A stretch of 64,000 nucleotides of DNA from Gnetum montanum (GCA_015680685.1 MNCI01024055.1:71364-135363); one strand, 5' to 3'; positions 1 to 12,389 are shown, counted from the first letter of the stretch. The notes: generated by a model not told the origin, from the letters alone. Program-made: numbers and translations.

Positions 1-578
1 AGGTTCTAGTTTTAACCTCCTTCACTATAGTCAAAGAGAGAAATTTCACTGAATGGAAAACCCCTAGATAAGAGTTTTCTATCATCTTTTTGGTATACTA
101 GGAATGGGAATCATTAAATCCTTTTCCCTTCATAGATTCATAGCACTATTCTAACTAGAAATCCTCGACATGTTATGCCTCAGTGAGATGATAATCCTTG
201 GCATTTGTATCTTGCACAATGCACTCATCATGAAGTTCCTGGAGACCTAATTGGATAAGTGTTTGTTGAGCATCATAGGAATGGATTGATCTAGCAGCAA
301 CACAATGTTGCCCTTCATGTCACACCATTGTAGCTATTCATCTTGGTGTAGGATGAAGGTGAAATTATGTATATACTCAATAGGATGAGCAGATACCACT
401 TTGTACTATTGGGGTACCTGCTGATGTACTCCGTTAGACTTGGGTAGAGAATTACTCCTATGAGAAGAAAACAACTTGTGTTAGAAAAATAAAAATGTAG
501 TATGCTCTTTAAATTTTTTGTAGTTATTTTTAGGATATGATATGACTAGTCCTAGATAATGCACATAACAACTAAAAG
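1..578 (-). pseudogene. Leader/gag 5' fragment of Athila-like element F
   Basis: This is the interior of a minus-strand LTR element whose 5' LTR lies just to the right. Stretches such as 270-420 resemble the start of the gag region of element E (about 51230-51370), also on the minus strand, so I read this as decayed gag leader. No long open frame survives. The rest of the element lies beyond the left window edge. The assignment rests on position next to the primer-binding site and on patchy similarity, not on a recognisable domain. Confidence 0.55.
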
Positions 579-598
579 GTCCTTAGCAATGATGCCAA
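579..598 (-). other. Primer-binding site of element F (decayed)
   Basis: Read on the minus strand, the 20 bases directly after the LTR are TTGGCATCATTGCTAAGGAC. This is a decayed form of the TGGCGCCGTTGCCGGGGA-type site found in Athila-like plant elements. It fixes the orientation of element F: 5' LTR to the right, interior to the left. Confidence 0.65.
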
Positions 599-1407
599 TG
601 ATGAGCGGTGAGGTACTCCTATACCCAGCCATACAAATCACAACTGTTCACGTGCAATCCAATAAAATTTTACAAACCTTAAGTTCTCAAGTATACTAGT
701 TCTAAGATGTGAAATCTAATTGGGATGATTTTTTTCTTCTCAATTCCATTAGAAAGGTACAAGTATATGGTTAAGTGCAACTGAAGTATATGATTTTTAT
801 CATTTTATATTTTATAAGAATAATCACCTAAAACAAGAATGAAAGGTAGAGGAATTTAACATCTAATTAATCTAATACTTAGCTAGCCTAAAAAAAGTAC
901 ATGTTCCCACTCTTTCGACACATCCTGAATGCATATAGTGCTGCTGGGTTACCAAACAATAAGTGTTTCTAGGTTACCAAGTGCTACACGTATGCTCAAT
1001 GTGGTTGTGCATGTGTTCATTAAGAACTAGATATTAATTACTTAATTAAATTGCATTAAGGTAAAGTGCATGAATATTAAATGAATTAAAAGAAACATTA
1101 ATATAGTCTTAGTGCTTTAAGGATTGTCAAAAGGACTTGTCTTTATTTCCATCACACTGCTGTGCTTAGGTACATCAGTTCTCGGACAAAGATCCCTACA
1201 CACATAAAATCTTACTACAAGAACTCAAAAATATTCTAACTCTAGAATGGCTAAACTACAAGTGCTTTACTATACTATGAAAAAAACTTTCTAAAAATTG
1301 TGTGCCCAAGTGCTATATTTATAGGCCAACATATATCCTATGACATTGGATATTTGACATTGCATCTTGGGCTTTAATATTAAAGCATGCCAAAATACGA
1401 TTCATCA
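599..1407 (-). mobile_element. 5' LTR of Athila-like element F
   Basis: The 809-bp LTR starts TGATGA and ends TCATCA, as the other LTRs of this family here do (E, G, H, B, C, Ath-1). It shares the family order: a conserved U5 end beginning TGATGAGYGGTGAGG when read on the plus strand, an AT-rich middle, a short-palindrome region, and the terminal CTCATCA. The upstream repeat module is a decayed GATATTGC type. The primer-binding site at 579-598 shows it is the 5' LTR of a minus-strand element. Confidence 0.75.
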
Positions 1408-2947
1408 CTAACAATGTTAAGTGCCAATTTTTTTTATGTTATGGGTGTCTTACAGCTATAGTGCTAGCCTTACTCAATTATAGGGGAATGATGAGAAATC
1501 TAGTAAAAATTTTATATCTCCATTTGAGCTTAAATGCATTAAACTCTTTGTGTGTGCTTAAAATTAAAGTTTAAGCTTATTTTAGAGTATGTGGTACATC
1601 ATTGTTGTCAACATAGCTAGTGCATGGATGAAACACTTTTAATACAAATCTAAAAACTATAAATACACAAAGGAGAGAGCCCTAAAGCATCATTCATTTG
1701 GCCATTTTCCTTGTGTTTTCTTAGGTGAAATATTTTTCTTTCCTTGGGTAACTACGCATTTTCTTTAGTTTTGTGTGTGTGTGTGTGTGTTTTAAGTCAT
1801 TACTTCACTATTCTATGTGACTCTATCCAACTGCTAGCATGCTTTTATAGCCTAGAATTATTTGGTTAATAAAGAGTTGAGTCTTTACATAGTGAATAAA
1901 GCTTATGATTTTCTCTTTTTCTTTGTTTATGTGCAATTAATATTTAAAATATCAAAAATACAAGCTCAATGATGAATCAATAAATAAATAATAATGTATT
2001 AATAATTAAATAATTTTAAAAAATTAATATTATTTAGTTAATTAATTAATTATTAATTAGTTGATTATGTGGAGCTATGATGATTCATCCTTACCTTAAG
2101 AGGTTAGATTTGCATAGCATAATATTGGATCATTAAGAATGCAATTAAGAAGCTATTTGTATGTTTTCCAAGTGTGTGGAGTTCCATCTATCTCTTTAAA
2201 GATCATGATGCACTTGTGTANATGTGGAGTTCCATCTATCTCTTTAAAGATCATGATGCACTTGTGTATGAGATTAGCATTGCACCTATCTATGGAGGAT
2301 TCAATGCAATCATGCCTTTAATTGACCAAAAGCCATAAGGCTTAAGGCCTATTCTAGACCTTTTAAATGGGTCATACAAAAAATGAAACACACTACTTTT
2401 GAAAGACATCTATCATGAAAAACATGAAATACTCCACCTAAACATTACTTTACAACAACTTACATCAGAATTCTTAAACATATCAATGAACATACCCCAG
2501 ATGGAAGTTGAACTTTTGAAGCCCTCTAAACTTGTGAATGGAATTCCAAATTGGATCATGTATAGAGCTTAGAGTTGAACAAATGTGAGTTGGCATCTAT
2601 TGACTTTATCTTAAATCATTTTCATCAAAATATTAGGAATTGTCACTTCTTCATCATTTTCCCATATAAGACTCTTTGACTTCTATACAAGGCCCTTCTT
2701 TAGCAATATTTCCAATGCATTTTTTCCAATGGTCAAACCAACTAGTGTTTAAGTTGTCAGATTCGGGTTGTATTCAACATCTTCATAAAGAAGTCAAAGT
2801 CAGCTAGTCATCAAATAATTGGTCAAATAGTCGGTCAAAGAATTAGATTTAAAAAATTTAAAAGAATTATAAATGTAGTTAAATATACAAAAATTCATGA
2901 CCAACAAGTTGATTAAAATAGGTTGGTTTAAAATTCTTGGTGACTAT
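1408..2947. other. Non-coding stretch with (TG)n, TATA-like motif and an assembly join
   Basis: No gene is visible. The stretch holds a (TG)9 microsatellite at 1772-1790 and a TATAAAT at 1658-1664 followed by AAGGAGAGAGCCC, which resembles the promoter of an unidentified LTR fragment. A long AT-only tract covers 1970-2060, and a duplicated 46-mer surrounds a single N at 2221. Confidence 0.5.
2175..2268. repeat. Exact 46-bp direct repeat around a single N (assembly join)
   Basis: Bases 2175-2220 and 2223-2268 are identical (46 bp), separated by N plus one A at 2221-2222. The same arrangement with the same repeat length occurs at 4571-4664. The likeliest explanation is two contigs overlapping by 46 bp that were scaffolded with a one-base gap instead of being merged. 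Confidence 0.85.
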
Positions 2948-3745
2948 TGATGAGTCGCCATTTTACTTAACTGTGATATCGAGTAGTGATATCGCAGCCT
3001 GTCTCCTCATCTATAAATAAGATGTAGACAGTTCTGATAGGGAGTTTTTTTTGGAAATTCTTAGTTTAGTGTTAAGTTTTATATAGTTCTTCTCTTAACC
3101 CTTCTTTCCCAGTGTATGGCCACAGTGTGGTGATTGTAATTGTACAACATCCTTATTTGAGTGTGACGTACTTGGACACGCACATGACCGGAAATAAAGA
3201 TCGAGATTACTTCATCATTGCAGCATTCACTTAGTTTAATTAATTAATTATTATTATTATTTATTTCTTCTGTAGTTAATATTTCTTTACCCTAAAATCC
3301 TATTAAATGCGGAATGAGTACGACTTGATTACAAACATTTAAGTGTGACTACTTGGTAACCTAGTAGCATACCTAGGATCTGTGTCTGGTAATCCTAGTG
3401 CTAGTTGTGCATGAGGTCCAAGATGTGTATAGATGATTGAGGAATGGATGCTCATTGCACTTAGGCTAGCTTATATTCTCTCTCTCTCTCTCTCTCCTAT
3501 CTTAGTTAATATTATTTACAATCATACCCAGAAGTAGCATTAGCATAGAAATACATCATACACCTCACTCTAGACTAAACCATACGTGACAAAGCTAACA
3601 CTAGTCTAGGTGGGAAGATAGTGAACTACGACCTACGAGTAACTGTCTAGATACCACAACTAACATGTTTGCAAAGTTTGACCAGATCGTGCGTGAAATG
3701 CTCATATTCGTATAGTTGAGTGTAGGGGTACCTCTCCACTCATCA
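2948..3745 (+). mobile_element. Solo LTR G (Athila-like family)
   Basis: A 798-bp LTR begins TGATGAGTCGCC and ends ACTCATCA. It carries two GTGATATCG palindromic units just upstream of a TATA box (TATAAAT, 3012-3018) and a (TC)10 tract at 3477-3496. The flanks are ACTAT (2943-2947) and ACTCT (3746-3750), a 4-of-5 target duplication. No primer-binding site follows and no polypurine tract precedes, so this is a solo LTR left by LTR-LTR recombination. Confidence 0.75.
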
Positions 3746-5419
3746 ACTCTACAAAAAATTAAAATAGGTAAATCTGACTAAGAAATTCATATTAAATACT
3801 TTATTGAAAAATTTTCAATAAATTGGTAGCTAATTTCTCTATAAAAAATGAGATTCATTAAGGATGGATCTTTAATTATTGTCTAGAAACTATCAAACCT
3901 ATAGAGTTACAATATGTGGTAATTAATGCTATTAACTTATATTAGATTGTGGTAGTAACTAAGAAATTTTCTCTAGATTAGTTTTGCTAGAGGCCAAGTA
4001 ATTATTTTCCAAAAATTTAACTAAGAATTTCTTGTTGTAACAAATTTTCTTGGGAAATGTGTCAATTGAAATAACTTAGAGCAATAATAGATGAGATAGA
4101 ATTCATAATTGGAAATTTAAGAAAATAGCACATTTGAGATTTTAACATTATATTGATGATAACCTTTGATTGAATTTGATTTGTTAAATGACCATTGAAA
4201 AGAAATTTTAAGGAATTTATGTAAGTCATTGATCAAGCTTCTTATTAAACCTAAATAGAGCATTAACTATAACATACAACACTAGGAAACATTTGTTATA
4301 TTGTGTGCTTTATGATCAATTCATTAGATTTCCCATGTTTGTACAAAATATACAGAACACAAGAAGCAAAAAATCACAAATGATGTAAGGTTTGCCTACA
4401 ATTCCAAGTCCAATGGAAGAAACTTGGATGCCATGGTTTTCACCATATTCCAAAGTTGTGCACTCTGCTATGGTTTTGAAAATGAAATATAGATGCCAGT
4501 CCAATTGCATAGATATCCATGTGCCCAAAGTTACCTAGACATGATACTATTCCAAAAACTTGTGTATATTTTATGAACAACAAATTACAAATATACCCAC
4601 TTTTTTATACTCAATGNATTATGAACAACAAATTACAAATATACCCACTTTTTTATACTCAATGATAATAGACTCACGTGATATCAAAAACTTAAAATAT
4701 TTTTAAAAATAATATCACATGTGGAAAAAGCATAACATAAAAATTCCATACTCAACTAGAAAATTGATGTTGATCCTTTCTCAAGTGCAAGTGTGATGTA
4801 CTGTTGTCAAGATCAAGTACAAGGAAAATGGAAAATGCAAATTTTAAAAACATGATAGCCTTAACACTAGGTTTTTGCATTAAATGAAAGTGAACTGTTG
4901 GAATATAGAGATCAACTTTTCATTCAATTGAAGTGATTGGTGATATCTTAGGTGTTATTGTTGAACTTAATAATATCTTAGGTGTTTCCATTGAACTCAT
5001 ATCAAAGTATGTAGTTACATCCATTAAAAATAAAAATTCATGTACACCATTCATATCTAGTTATATCCACTAAAAATTATCCATCATTTTCTAAAGTCTA
5101 TGATGACTTTGTTGTAGGACAAAGACTAGGTGCCACAATTGCATAGAGTCATTGTAAAAATGGTGGCTGCACTAAATTGGTATGGCCTTTTCTTGGAATT
5201 ATAATCAAGCACCTAATTAGGTGCTTAAGTGCCACTTATTCAGTCACTAAAACCAATAATCTTCAAAGTAATTACTTTCTCCACAAGAATGAAACTTCTT
5301 GTAGATATCTAGAAACACATTTTTCAAATCAACCTTTATTTTTTCAAAAAAAAATAAAAATAAAAATAGTTAAGTCCTAAGGATGGGCTCATGATGGCAT
5401 GAATAAGAAGTAAGATCTC
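3746..5419. other. Non-coding AT-rich stretch
   Basis: No supported gene. Short open frames here (for example 4316-4528 on the minus strand) have no recognisable domain. It contains the second assembly-join repeat around N at 4617. The right part borders the 3' end of the NLR pseudogene, but I see no leucine-rich-repeat coding sequence in it. Confidence 0.5.
4571..4664. repeat. Exact 46-bp direct repeat around a single N (assembly join)
   Basis: Bases 4571-4616 and 4619-4664 are identical, with N at 4617 and one extra A between. It has the same geometry as 2175-2268, which points to contig overlap of a fixed length rather than biology. Confidence 0.85.
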
Positions 5420-7638
5420 TATTTCTTAGTTCTTTAATAATTTGGTTGTAGCATTCTAATCTTTTGTTATCTCTACGATGAGTTCCTATGAGATGAAGAA
5501 GAATAGGAATTCCACAACATAACTTCTAAACTTCTTCCAACTTTTACACCTCATTCGGAAATTTCTCCTAATCCTCACTGTCAATGCAGTTCATAATAGT
5601 CCTATATAATAATTTCTTTGCATCTTCACCACACAAAGGCTATATTAAGTACTCTTTAACTTTGCAAATACTTGGAACCTTGAGGCTAGCATATCTATCT
5701 TTTGATGTAATTCGGATTCTAAGATTTATCCCTTGATTCAAAATAGGACTTTTCAAGAGGAGCTCTTCAACATCATCAATGCTATTGACATTGACAATGA
5801 ATATGAATAAACTAGTATTTTGTAGTACTTCTTTCAACTTTGATCTTCCAAACTTTTTATTCATTCTAGTCAAGTCATTTACTAATTGTTGCTATCATTT
5901 TTCATTATGGCTACTGCCAGTGTTGTCAAAAATTACTCTTGAAAATTTGAAATCATTTGTTCAAGGGGAAAGCCTCTATTTTAAAGCAGAAGCCATGGTA
6001 GTTTTTCCCATTCCACCCAAACCTAAAAGTATCACTGCGACATCTTGCATATAGTTTTCATTCATACTTTAATAGGTTTCTAAAGACCAATTGAATAAAA
6101 AATAGGAAAGGAACAACTTGGTTATGGAACAATGACATTATTGTTTTGGTTTGCTTTACAGTAATGATTATTAACCTACAGATTCAGTTTCTAGGATATT
6201 ATCAATGGGTAAAGCATAGTAGTTCAATGATTGTTGAACTTCCATCAATGACTCTTGAAGTTCCATAGTGCTAGCACAATTAACAAAAGTTAAAATTGTA
6301 TTTGTCATTTGTTGTGATTTACTAATTAGCCCTTCTATTAACTTTTTATTCCATACCCTATTGATATATATATACATTATACTAATTAACAAAGTAGTGA
6401 CATCAACCTAAGTGGTTGAAAGTCATAAAGAAAGACTTACTTGTAGATTATGGATTTCCCAAGGTAATCACAACAAAGTACATACTTTTCCAAAAATATT
6501 TTTAAAGTAGTGTTCAAAACATCTAATGAGAGGTGAAGGATACCCCTATGCCCAACCATATGAATCACAAAGTGCTCATGCATGATCTAGTTGAATTCCA
6601 TAGACTCTCTAGTTTCTAGTGCACTAGTCTTCTAGGAAGTGAACTTTACCCTAATGATCATTTGTTGTCTTCCCAATTACAGTTGTGAAGTAAAAAAGTA
6701 TGGTTAAATCTAGTCAAGGCATATGATTTTTATCATTTTATGTTTTATGTTCTTTGGTGCATAAGAGAGAGATAGAGTCATTTAACTAAATGACTAATCT
6801 CTAACTAGTCCTAACATAAGCATCCGATCCCACTTTCCGTACATATCCTAAACCTAGGTATTCATTGTTAGGTTACCAAGAACTATGCTAATGGGTGTAC
6901 CAACCAATAATGCTATTGGGATCACCAAGTGAATACGTATTATGCTCAAAATGGTTGTACTTATGTATTTAATCTATCTATCTTATCTCACATAATTACT
7001 TAATTTGCTTAATTACTAGAAAATATTAAATAAATAATTAAGAACATTAAATTCATGAATAAAACATATAAACTATCCAGAATGCTACAAATTTTATTAA
7101 GAAGCTTGTTTCTATTACCGTATACACTATCATGCTTAGGTACAACAATGTTCAAATAAAGATTTGTACACCCAATGACTCTTGTTGCAGGCACTTGGGA
7201 AAATATTCTAACTTTGGAATGGAAAAATTGTAAGAGCTTTTGATACACTATGACTAATTGATGTGATAAAGGTAGCTAGTGAACATGCATTTATAAGAAA
7301 GAATAGACCTTGCATTAATGTGGTTCTGTTGAAGTACAAAATGATGCATTGATGGGGCCACATCGATGGGGTCTAGTCGATAAGGCCTAGTCAACGAGGC
7401 CTCGTCGATGCAGCCAACTGAAACTCATCAACATATTTCTCATTGTGATTAACATATTTTTTCATATCTTTTAGGCTTAGAATAATGGTACCCATTAGAG
7501 CCAAAAGTTTTAAACATTTCTCTTCATTTGGGTTCACTGTAAGAATCCTATCTAATGCAACCCCAACAAAAACTAGTGCACATAAGACTAAGTGAGAATC
7601 ACCAATGATCTTGAGCACTTCTGATTCTACCTTAGATC
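5420..7638 (-). pseudogene. NB-ARC (NLR resistance-type) pseudogene, split by a solo LTR
   Basis: This is a decayed nucleotide-binding immune-receptor gene. The P-loop GLGGMGKTT is encoded at 5997-6023. Downstream come a kinase-2-like VNSIDDVEELLL segment, an RNBS-B-like RIRITSKDR segment at about 5700-5760, an LCGEDAKKLL segment and a GLPL-like CCGIPILLHLIG segment ending near 5480. Splicing is readable: exon 7638-6441 (minus the LTR at 6524-7430), intron 6440-6358, exon 6357-6176, intron 6175-6080, exon 6079 to about 5420. All junctions are GT-AG and phase-consistent, and a pyrimidine-rich acceptor precedes 7638. The N-terminal part (DSHLVLCALVFVGVALDRI, then KCLKLL) looks like a helical-bundle signalling domain (HeLo/RPW8/CC-like), not TIR; this is inference. 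At least six in-frame stops mark it as dead. No leucine-rich repeats were found, so it is truncated. Confidence 0.8.
6524..7430 (-). mobile_element. Solo LTR H inserted in an NLR exon
   Basis: A 907-bp LTR, read on the minus strand, begins TGATGAGTTTC and ends with a decayed CATTA in place of CATCA. It carries the GATGGGGCC-type repeat module (about 7350-7425) upstream of a TATAAAT near 7293-7299. Flanks are ACATC (6519-6523) and ACATA (7431-7435), a 4-of-5 target duplication. There is no internal sequence. Removing LTR and duplication leaves the NLR reading frame continuous, so the insertion point is within coding sequence. Confidence 0.75.
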
Positions 7639-8783
7639 CTAGAAAAAGAAAAATAAAAATGATGAATCTATAAACATTCAACATCCTCATTTAAGAGAAA
7701 ATTAAATAAGTAGATCTAGTGTTTACATAGGAAATTATATTATGCTGGAACATATATAAAGGAGAAAACAAATGGTACTTAAAAATTGTACAAAATTACT
7801 TTTAAAATTATAATTTTTTTATTAAATTAATTATTTTAATGGGTTTTAAAACCTAAAATAATTATAATATAGATACAATTCAAGATATAAAGTCTAATGA
7901 GAGAACTTGTAACTTAGAGATTTCAAATCAAGAATCTTACCATTAAACTAACATCTTATTGTTAATTAATGATTTTCGTAAAAAACATTCCAACTCAAAT
8001 CAAAAGGGTATACTCCAATCAACACACCCTGTTGTTTCTATCCATGTTCCCTAATTTTTGTACCTGTGTCTTAGCTCTCTTTAAAAAGTTTGGTTTTGTG
8101 CAAGGCTAACCCTAAATCATAGGATTCTTATAGAGAAATATTAAAAAAAGAATGCAAAGACAAAAAAAAAACTTCAGTGATTAACCAAAGGATGTGAATG
8201 CCTAGTAAAGCCCAATAAAATACAAAAAGTAGCAAAATGAAAGTTGTTACTTGATTTAGAGCACAAGAAGTTGATAAGCTACTCATCTGTGTCATTAGGA
8301 AAATCTTGGAGTAATGATTGCAAATAGCCTAGTTCTTCTTCATGATTATAGAAAGAAGAAGAAGAAGAAGATTCACAGAAGAAATTATTCATACAACCAC
8401 AAGAAGTAATTATTGATTGATGAAAAATAGCAACTTAGGTAGGGATAGGGCTTGAAGCAAATGCACAAAGACAAAAAGCTCAAGAGAAAAAATAGATAAA
8501 GAACAAGCACAAGAAAGTATGCACTACTACTATTGTGAAAGAAACATAATGGTGCAAAGAAATTATTAAAGATGTTTAGAATCTAAAAGAAGTATATTGA
8601 AAGTAAGTGTTGCTTTAATGGCAATCACCTCTAAATTTGTGTGTTGCCTTCTAGGCACATACCTTAAAACTTCTTCTTTGTTATTTCTATTGATGTGTAA
8701 ATTTTGGACATAGAAACATCCACAAAATTCATTTAAAGAGACTCTTTCCTCAGGTGCCTCTCACATGTGTACAGAAACTTGGG
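7639..8783. other. Non-coding stretch upstream of the NLR pseudogene
   Basis: It includes the pyrimidine-rich acceptor of the NLR exon at 7639 and onward, so an upstream NLR exon may lie here, but I could not identify one. A (GAA)n tract sits near 8345-8371. The right edge is the TTGGG target copy of Ath-1 (8779-8783). Nothing else is supported. Confidence 0.4.
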
Positions 8784-9730
8784 TGATGAGCATCAAAGTG
8801 TCATATTGATGGACCCCTATTGAGATGGCGTTGTCGATGACCCTCATCAATGGGGTCCCATTTACATGGTGTTGCCCCATTAATGGGGCCATTGCAACAT
8901 AACATTTTCTACGTTGATGGGGCCCCATCAATGTAGCCATAGAGAAAAAGCTATAAATACAAGCTCCTAGCCATATTTATGGGCATTCAAGTCATAGTCG
9001 TAGTAGAGCTCTTGTAATTTTTCTATTCAAAAGTTAGAATATTTTTCTTGAGTGCTTACAATAGGAGCCATTAACTGTATGGATCTTTATTTGAGCATTG
9101 TTGTACCTAAGAACGATAGTGTGTATGGAAATAAATACAATCTTCTTGATAAACTTTGTAGCATTTTGGATACTTTAAATGTTTCATTTATGCATTTAAT
9201 GCTTTCAATTATTAATTTAATATCTTTTCATAATTAACTAATTATGTAAGATAAGCTAGATAGATTAAATACATAAGTATGACCAGTTTGAGCATAACAT
9301 GTATTCACTTGGTAATCCCAACAGTGTTATTGCTTGGTGTGCCTAGTAGCACAGTGCTTGGTAACCCAATAGTGGATATGTGGGTTCAAGACATGTACAA
9401 AATGTGGGACAAGATGCTTATGTTAGGATTAGTTAGAGATAAGTTAGTTAGTTAAATTAAATTAGTCATTAAATTACTTCATCTCTTTCTCTTTAAGCAC
9501 CAAACAACATAAAACATAAAATGATAAAAATTATATGCCTTAATTACACTTAACCATACCCTTGAGCTTCACAAGTATAATTGGGAAGACAACATATGAC
9601 ATTAGGGCAAGATTCACTTCCTAGAAGACTAGTGCACCAAAAACTAGAGAGTCCACAAAATTTGACTAGATCATTCATAAACACTTTTTGATTCATATGG
9701 GTGGATGTAGGGGTGCCTCATTTCTCATCA
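8784..9730 (+). repeat. 5' LTR of Ath-1
   Basis: A 947-bp LTR starts TGATGAGCATC and ends CTCATCA. The U3 holds a run of GATGGGGCC-type palindromes, including a perfect TTGATGGGGCCCCATCAA near 8914-8931, directly upstream of a TATA box (TATAAAT, 8952-8958). It pairs with the 3' LTR at 38572-39458; the two have diverged visibly by substitutions and indels (947 against 887 bp). Confidence 0.85.
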
Positions 9731-9750
9731 TTGGTGCCATTTCTAGGGAT
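9731..9750 (+). other. Primer-binding site of Ath-1
   Basis: TTGGTGCCATTTCTAGGGAT directly follows the LTR. It is a CpG-decayed version of the TGGCGCCGTTGCCGGGGA-type site of Athila-like elements and aligns with the sites of E (51605-51623) and F. Confidence 0.7.
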
Positions 9751-9806
9751 TTTTTTTATTGAAACATCTGATATCTAGGTTTAGTAGATATCATTAATAT
9801 TGTTGG

Positions 9807-12340
9807 ATGAACCCCAAGGATGACATCATTCCCATATTTCATATTTACAAAAAGCACACTGATACTTTATTTGTTGTAAAATGTATTTTTCTCATAGGCA
9901 TGAGGATGTTAAACCATTGGTTCCTCAAGAGTGCAAAGTGGTATATACCTATCCAAATAAATTTGTGCCTAATTTCACATACATCCTAGATTAGGATGAG
10001 CAACTGCGGTGGCATGATATGGAAGGAAACACTATATTTCCCCTTGATTGATATATGCTCCAGATGTTGCTTCAAACTCTAAAAAATTTAGGCATCTTAG
10101 ATCTTCAATAGGAATATGTTGTGAATAGTTATGATACTTGGGACCACCATCCCACTAATATAAAATGCAAGTGAGATCAACATTAGGAGAGGCATCATCA
10201 TGATGCTAAGGGGAAATAGTTCACTAATCCCTTGTTCCTACTGAACTAAGATAACAACTAGGGCCTTGAATCTAAGGACTCTTAGCATGAAGATTCTCTA
10301 CCATTTTTTACTAGTGATGAGGGTGTGACCTTGAATTTATAGTTTACAATTCATGATTTAAGTTCAAGGAAAGATGGTAGTCAAGGCAAGGGATCAAACA
10401 AGAATTAAGATGATATGAAAAATAATGAACATGGTTATGATAGCTAAGGGGAAATTGGTAGATTTCATGGTGGAGGTAGTCCTCCTTCTTCTTTCACCTC
10501 TTCATCTACATCTACTTCTTCTTCCTCTTTTGATTCTGAAAGATGACATAGAGGAACAATCGTGATGGAGGTGATCATCGAGGCAATAATACTAATAATT
10601 ATGCCTACAATAATCAAAGGGGTAATAGAGGACATCATTGGTGACAATGAAATCATGATGATGATGAGCCTTTATTAATTACTCAAAGCATGCTTAACAA
10701 TTCAAAGGTAGTTAAGATTCCAACTAGGTGTATGAAGGATAGTTGGATTAAGTGCTTAGACATGAACAATATCCCAAGATTTGAGGGGGGATATAAATAT
10801 GATTTATAGACACATATACAAGCTTTATATGATGCTTACACCTTACTATTCATTGAAAATAATTGACAAAAACTCAAACTCTTCCCTAGGATACTCATCA
10901 AAGAGCCTAAAAGCTAGTACTAGTCCTTTGAGTTGGAATCTATTACTAGATAGGGCACCATGATGGAACTATTTAATGATAAATATGAAACATACTCCAA
11001 AGTGTCCAACCTATGAAAGAAAATTTAAGGCTAAAAGTGAAGAACACATGAACCATTGGATGCTACCATGGAAAAATATTATTCTCTTTTACATTGACGT
11101 CCTAGCCATGATTATTCTCAATAGAAACAACTTTTCCATATCATAGATGGGCTCAAAGTTGAAACTAGAAGAACTTATGCAATTTATGTTCAAGGAAGGA
11201 TATTTGAACTAAGAGCTCCTCAAATACAAAGGCTAAAAGAGTAGGTAGCCAAAGAAGAAGGTGAGTTGCGAAAAGGATAAGTGCTGAAGAATATAATAAG
11301 GACCCTTCCATCAAAAAAAGGAGGTTTAATTTTGTGATGATGAAGAGTCACCACTTGATGAATTGGTGAATAAGAAAGCCTTTCTTATTCAAAAATCTAT
11401 TTCTAACATTTCAGCAAAGGTTGATAAGTTATGGAACTCTTTGTATGAAAAGTTCCAAACTACTATGAAGATTGTTGAAGAATCCAAAGAGCAAAATAGT
11501 GATCATAATCACAAGAGGAGAAAATAAGATATAGGTTTCTACTAAAGAGGTAAGGAGAAAATTGTTGTAGTAGAATAAGTTGTGGAGATAGACTCTAAAG
11601 ATGATGGTGGTTGTAACATTTTTTAATATGAATATCCAAAGGGATGTTGCCCTATGGTGTTACACTTAAAAGAGTTTGTGGTGAATGTGTTCAGTCTACA
11701 ACTAACATGGAGGCAAGCACCTAGACAATTGCCTTATCCTTAAGGAAATCCAAGGTATCTCCACCAACAATAGCAAACTTACTACCCAAGTGAAGCTCCA
11801 GCACAACCATATGATTAGTATCAATAGTGGCACTAACCATAGTCATGGGAAATGCCACTACCAAGACAATAGTACCATTATAAGCAACCAAATCCATATG
11901 GGTACTATGATTAGCAACCCTTCTCTCCATTAAGCTACACAAGCCATGCCTCATTTCAGCATTACTATGACCCTCTAGAGTACAATTGGACATATTTACC
12001 ATATACTCAAGGGGAGAACCTATATCCATACCATCCTCCACATTTGTCTACATACATCTATCTATCCTCAACCTAGTTACCTCTTGTTCCATCCATGCAG
12101 GGTGAAATTCATTGATAACCATTGTGGCCTTTCAACCACTTGTTTTGGATAATCGATCTAGGAAATGATCCATTCAATAGTCCTCTCAAACCCTCACAAC
12201 CTAATGCAAATAGTCACCTTGTATCCCAAACACCCTCATCCTCTTTATCAAACACATTCAAGTACCCTTCAAATCAAATGCCACCTTAGATTTGTACTAT
12301 GGTGTTAAATCATGTTGTTTCCAATTGGATCAAGGCTAGA
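9807..12340 (+). pseudogene. gag: Ath-1 gag (decayed)
   Basis: This is the structural capsid/nucleocapsid region, interrupted by many stops and frameshifts. Recognisable parts are a conserved NNIPRFEGGYKYD block near 10770, which also appears in element E (about 50480, minus), and a helical gag-type segment at 10790-11230. A cysteine/histidine stretch near 11610-11660 (GCNIF, then YPKGCCP) corresponds to the CEMCQYDHPKGCC knuckle of E. The N-terminal start near 9807 is a guess from the first substantial frame after the leader. Athila gags are long, which fits the 2.5-kb span. Confidence 0.65.
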
Positions 12341-12389
12341 AATATTCTCATGAAATGATTTGACCTAGAAAGTGCACTCATTTAGTTAT

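Noticed and set aside
2139-2321. 60-codon ORF with an internal peptide repeat
   Set aside because: It crosses the N at 2221 and the duplicated 46-mer, so it is an assembly artefact.
1772-3496. (TG)9 and (TC)10 microsatellites as regulatory elements
   Set aside because: They are ordinary short tandem repeats; the (TC)n lies within solo LTR G and no function is indicated.
5779-6054. Plus-strand ORF of 91 codons
   Set aside because: It is the antisense shadow of the NB-ARC P-loop exon; the minus strand carries the recognisable motifs.
9052-9237. 61-codon ORF also seen at 38779-38964 and mirrored at 7009-7248
   Set aside because: It lies in the R-U5 part of the family LTR and recurs because the LTR recurs; nothing suggests a protein.
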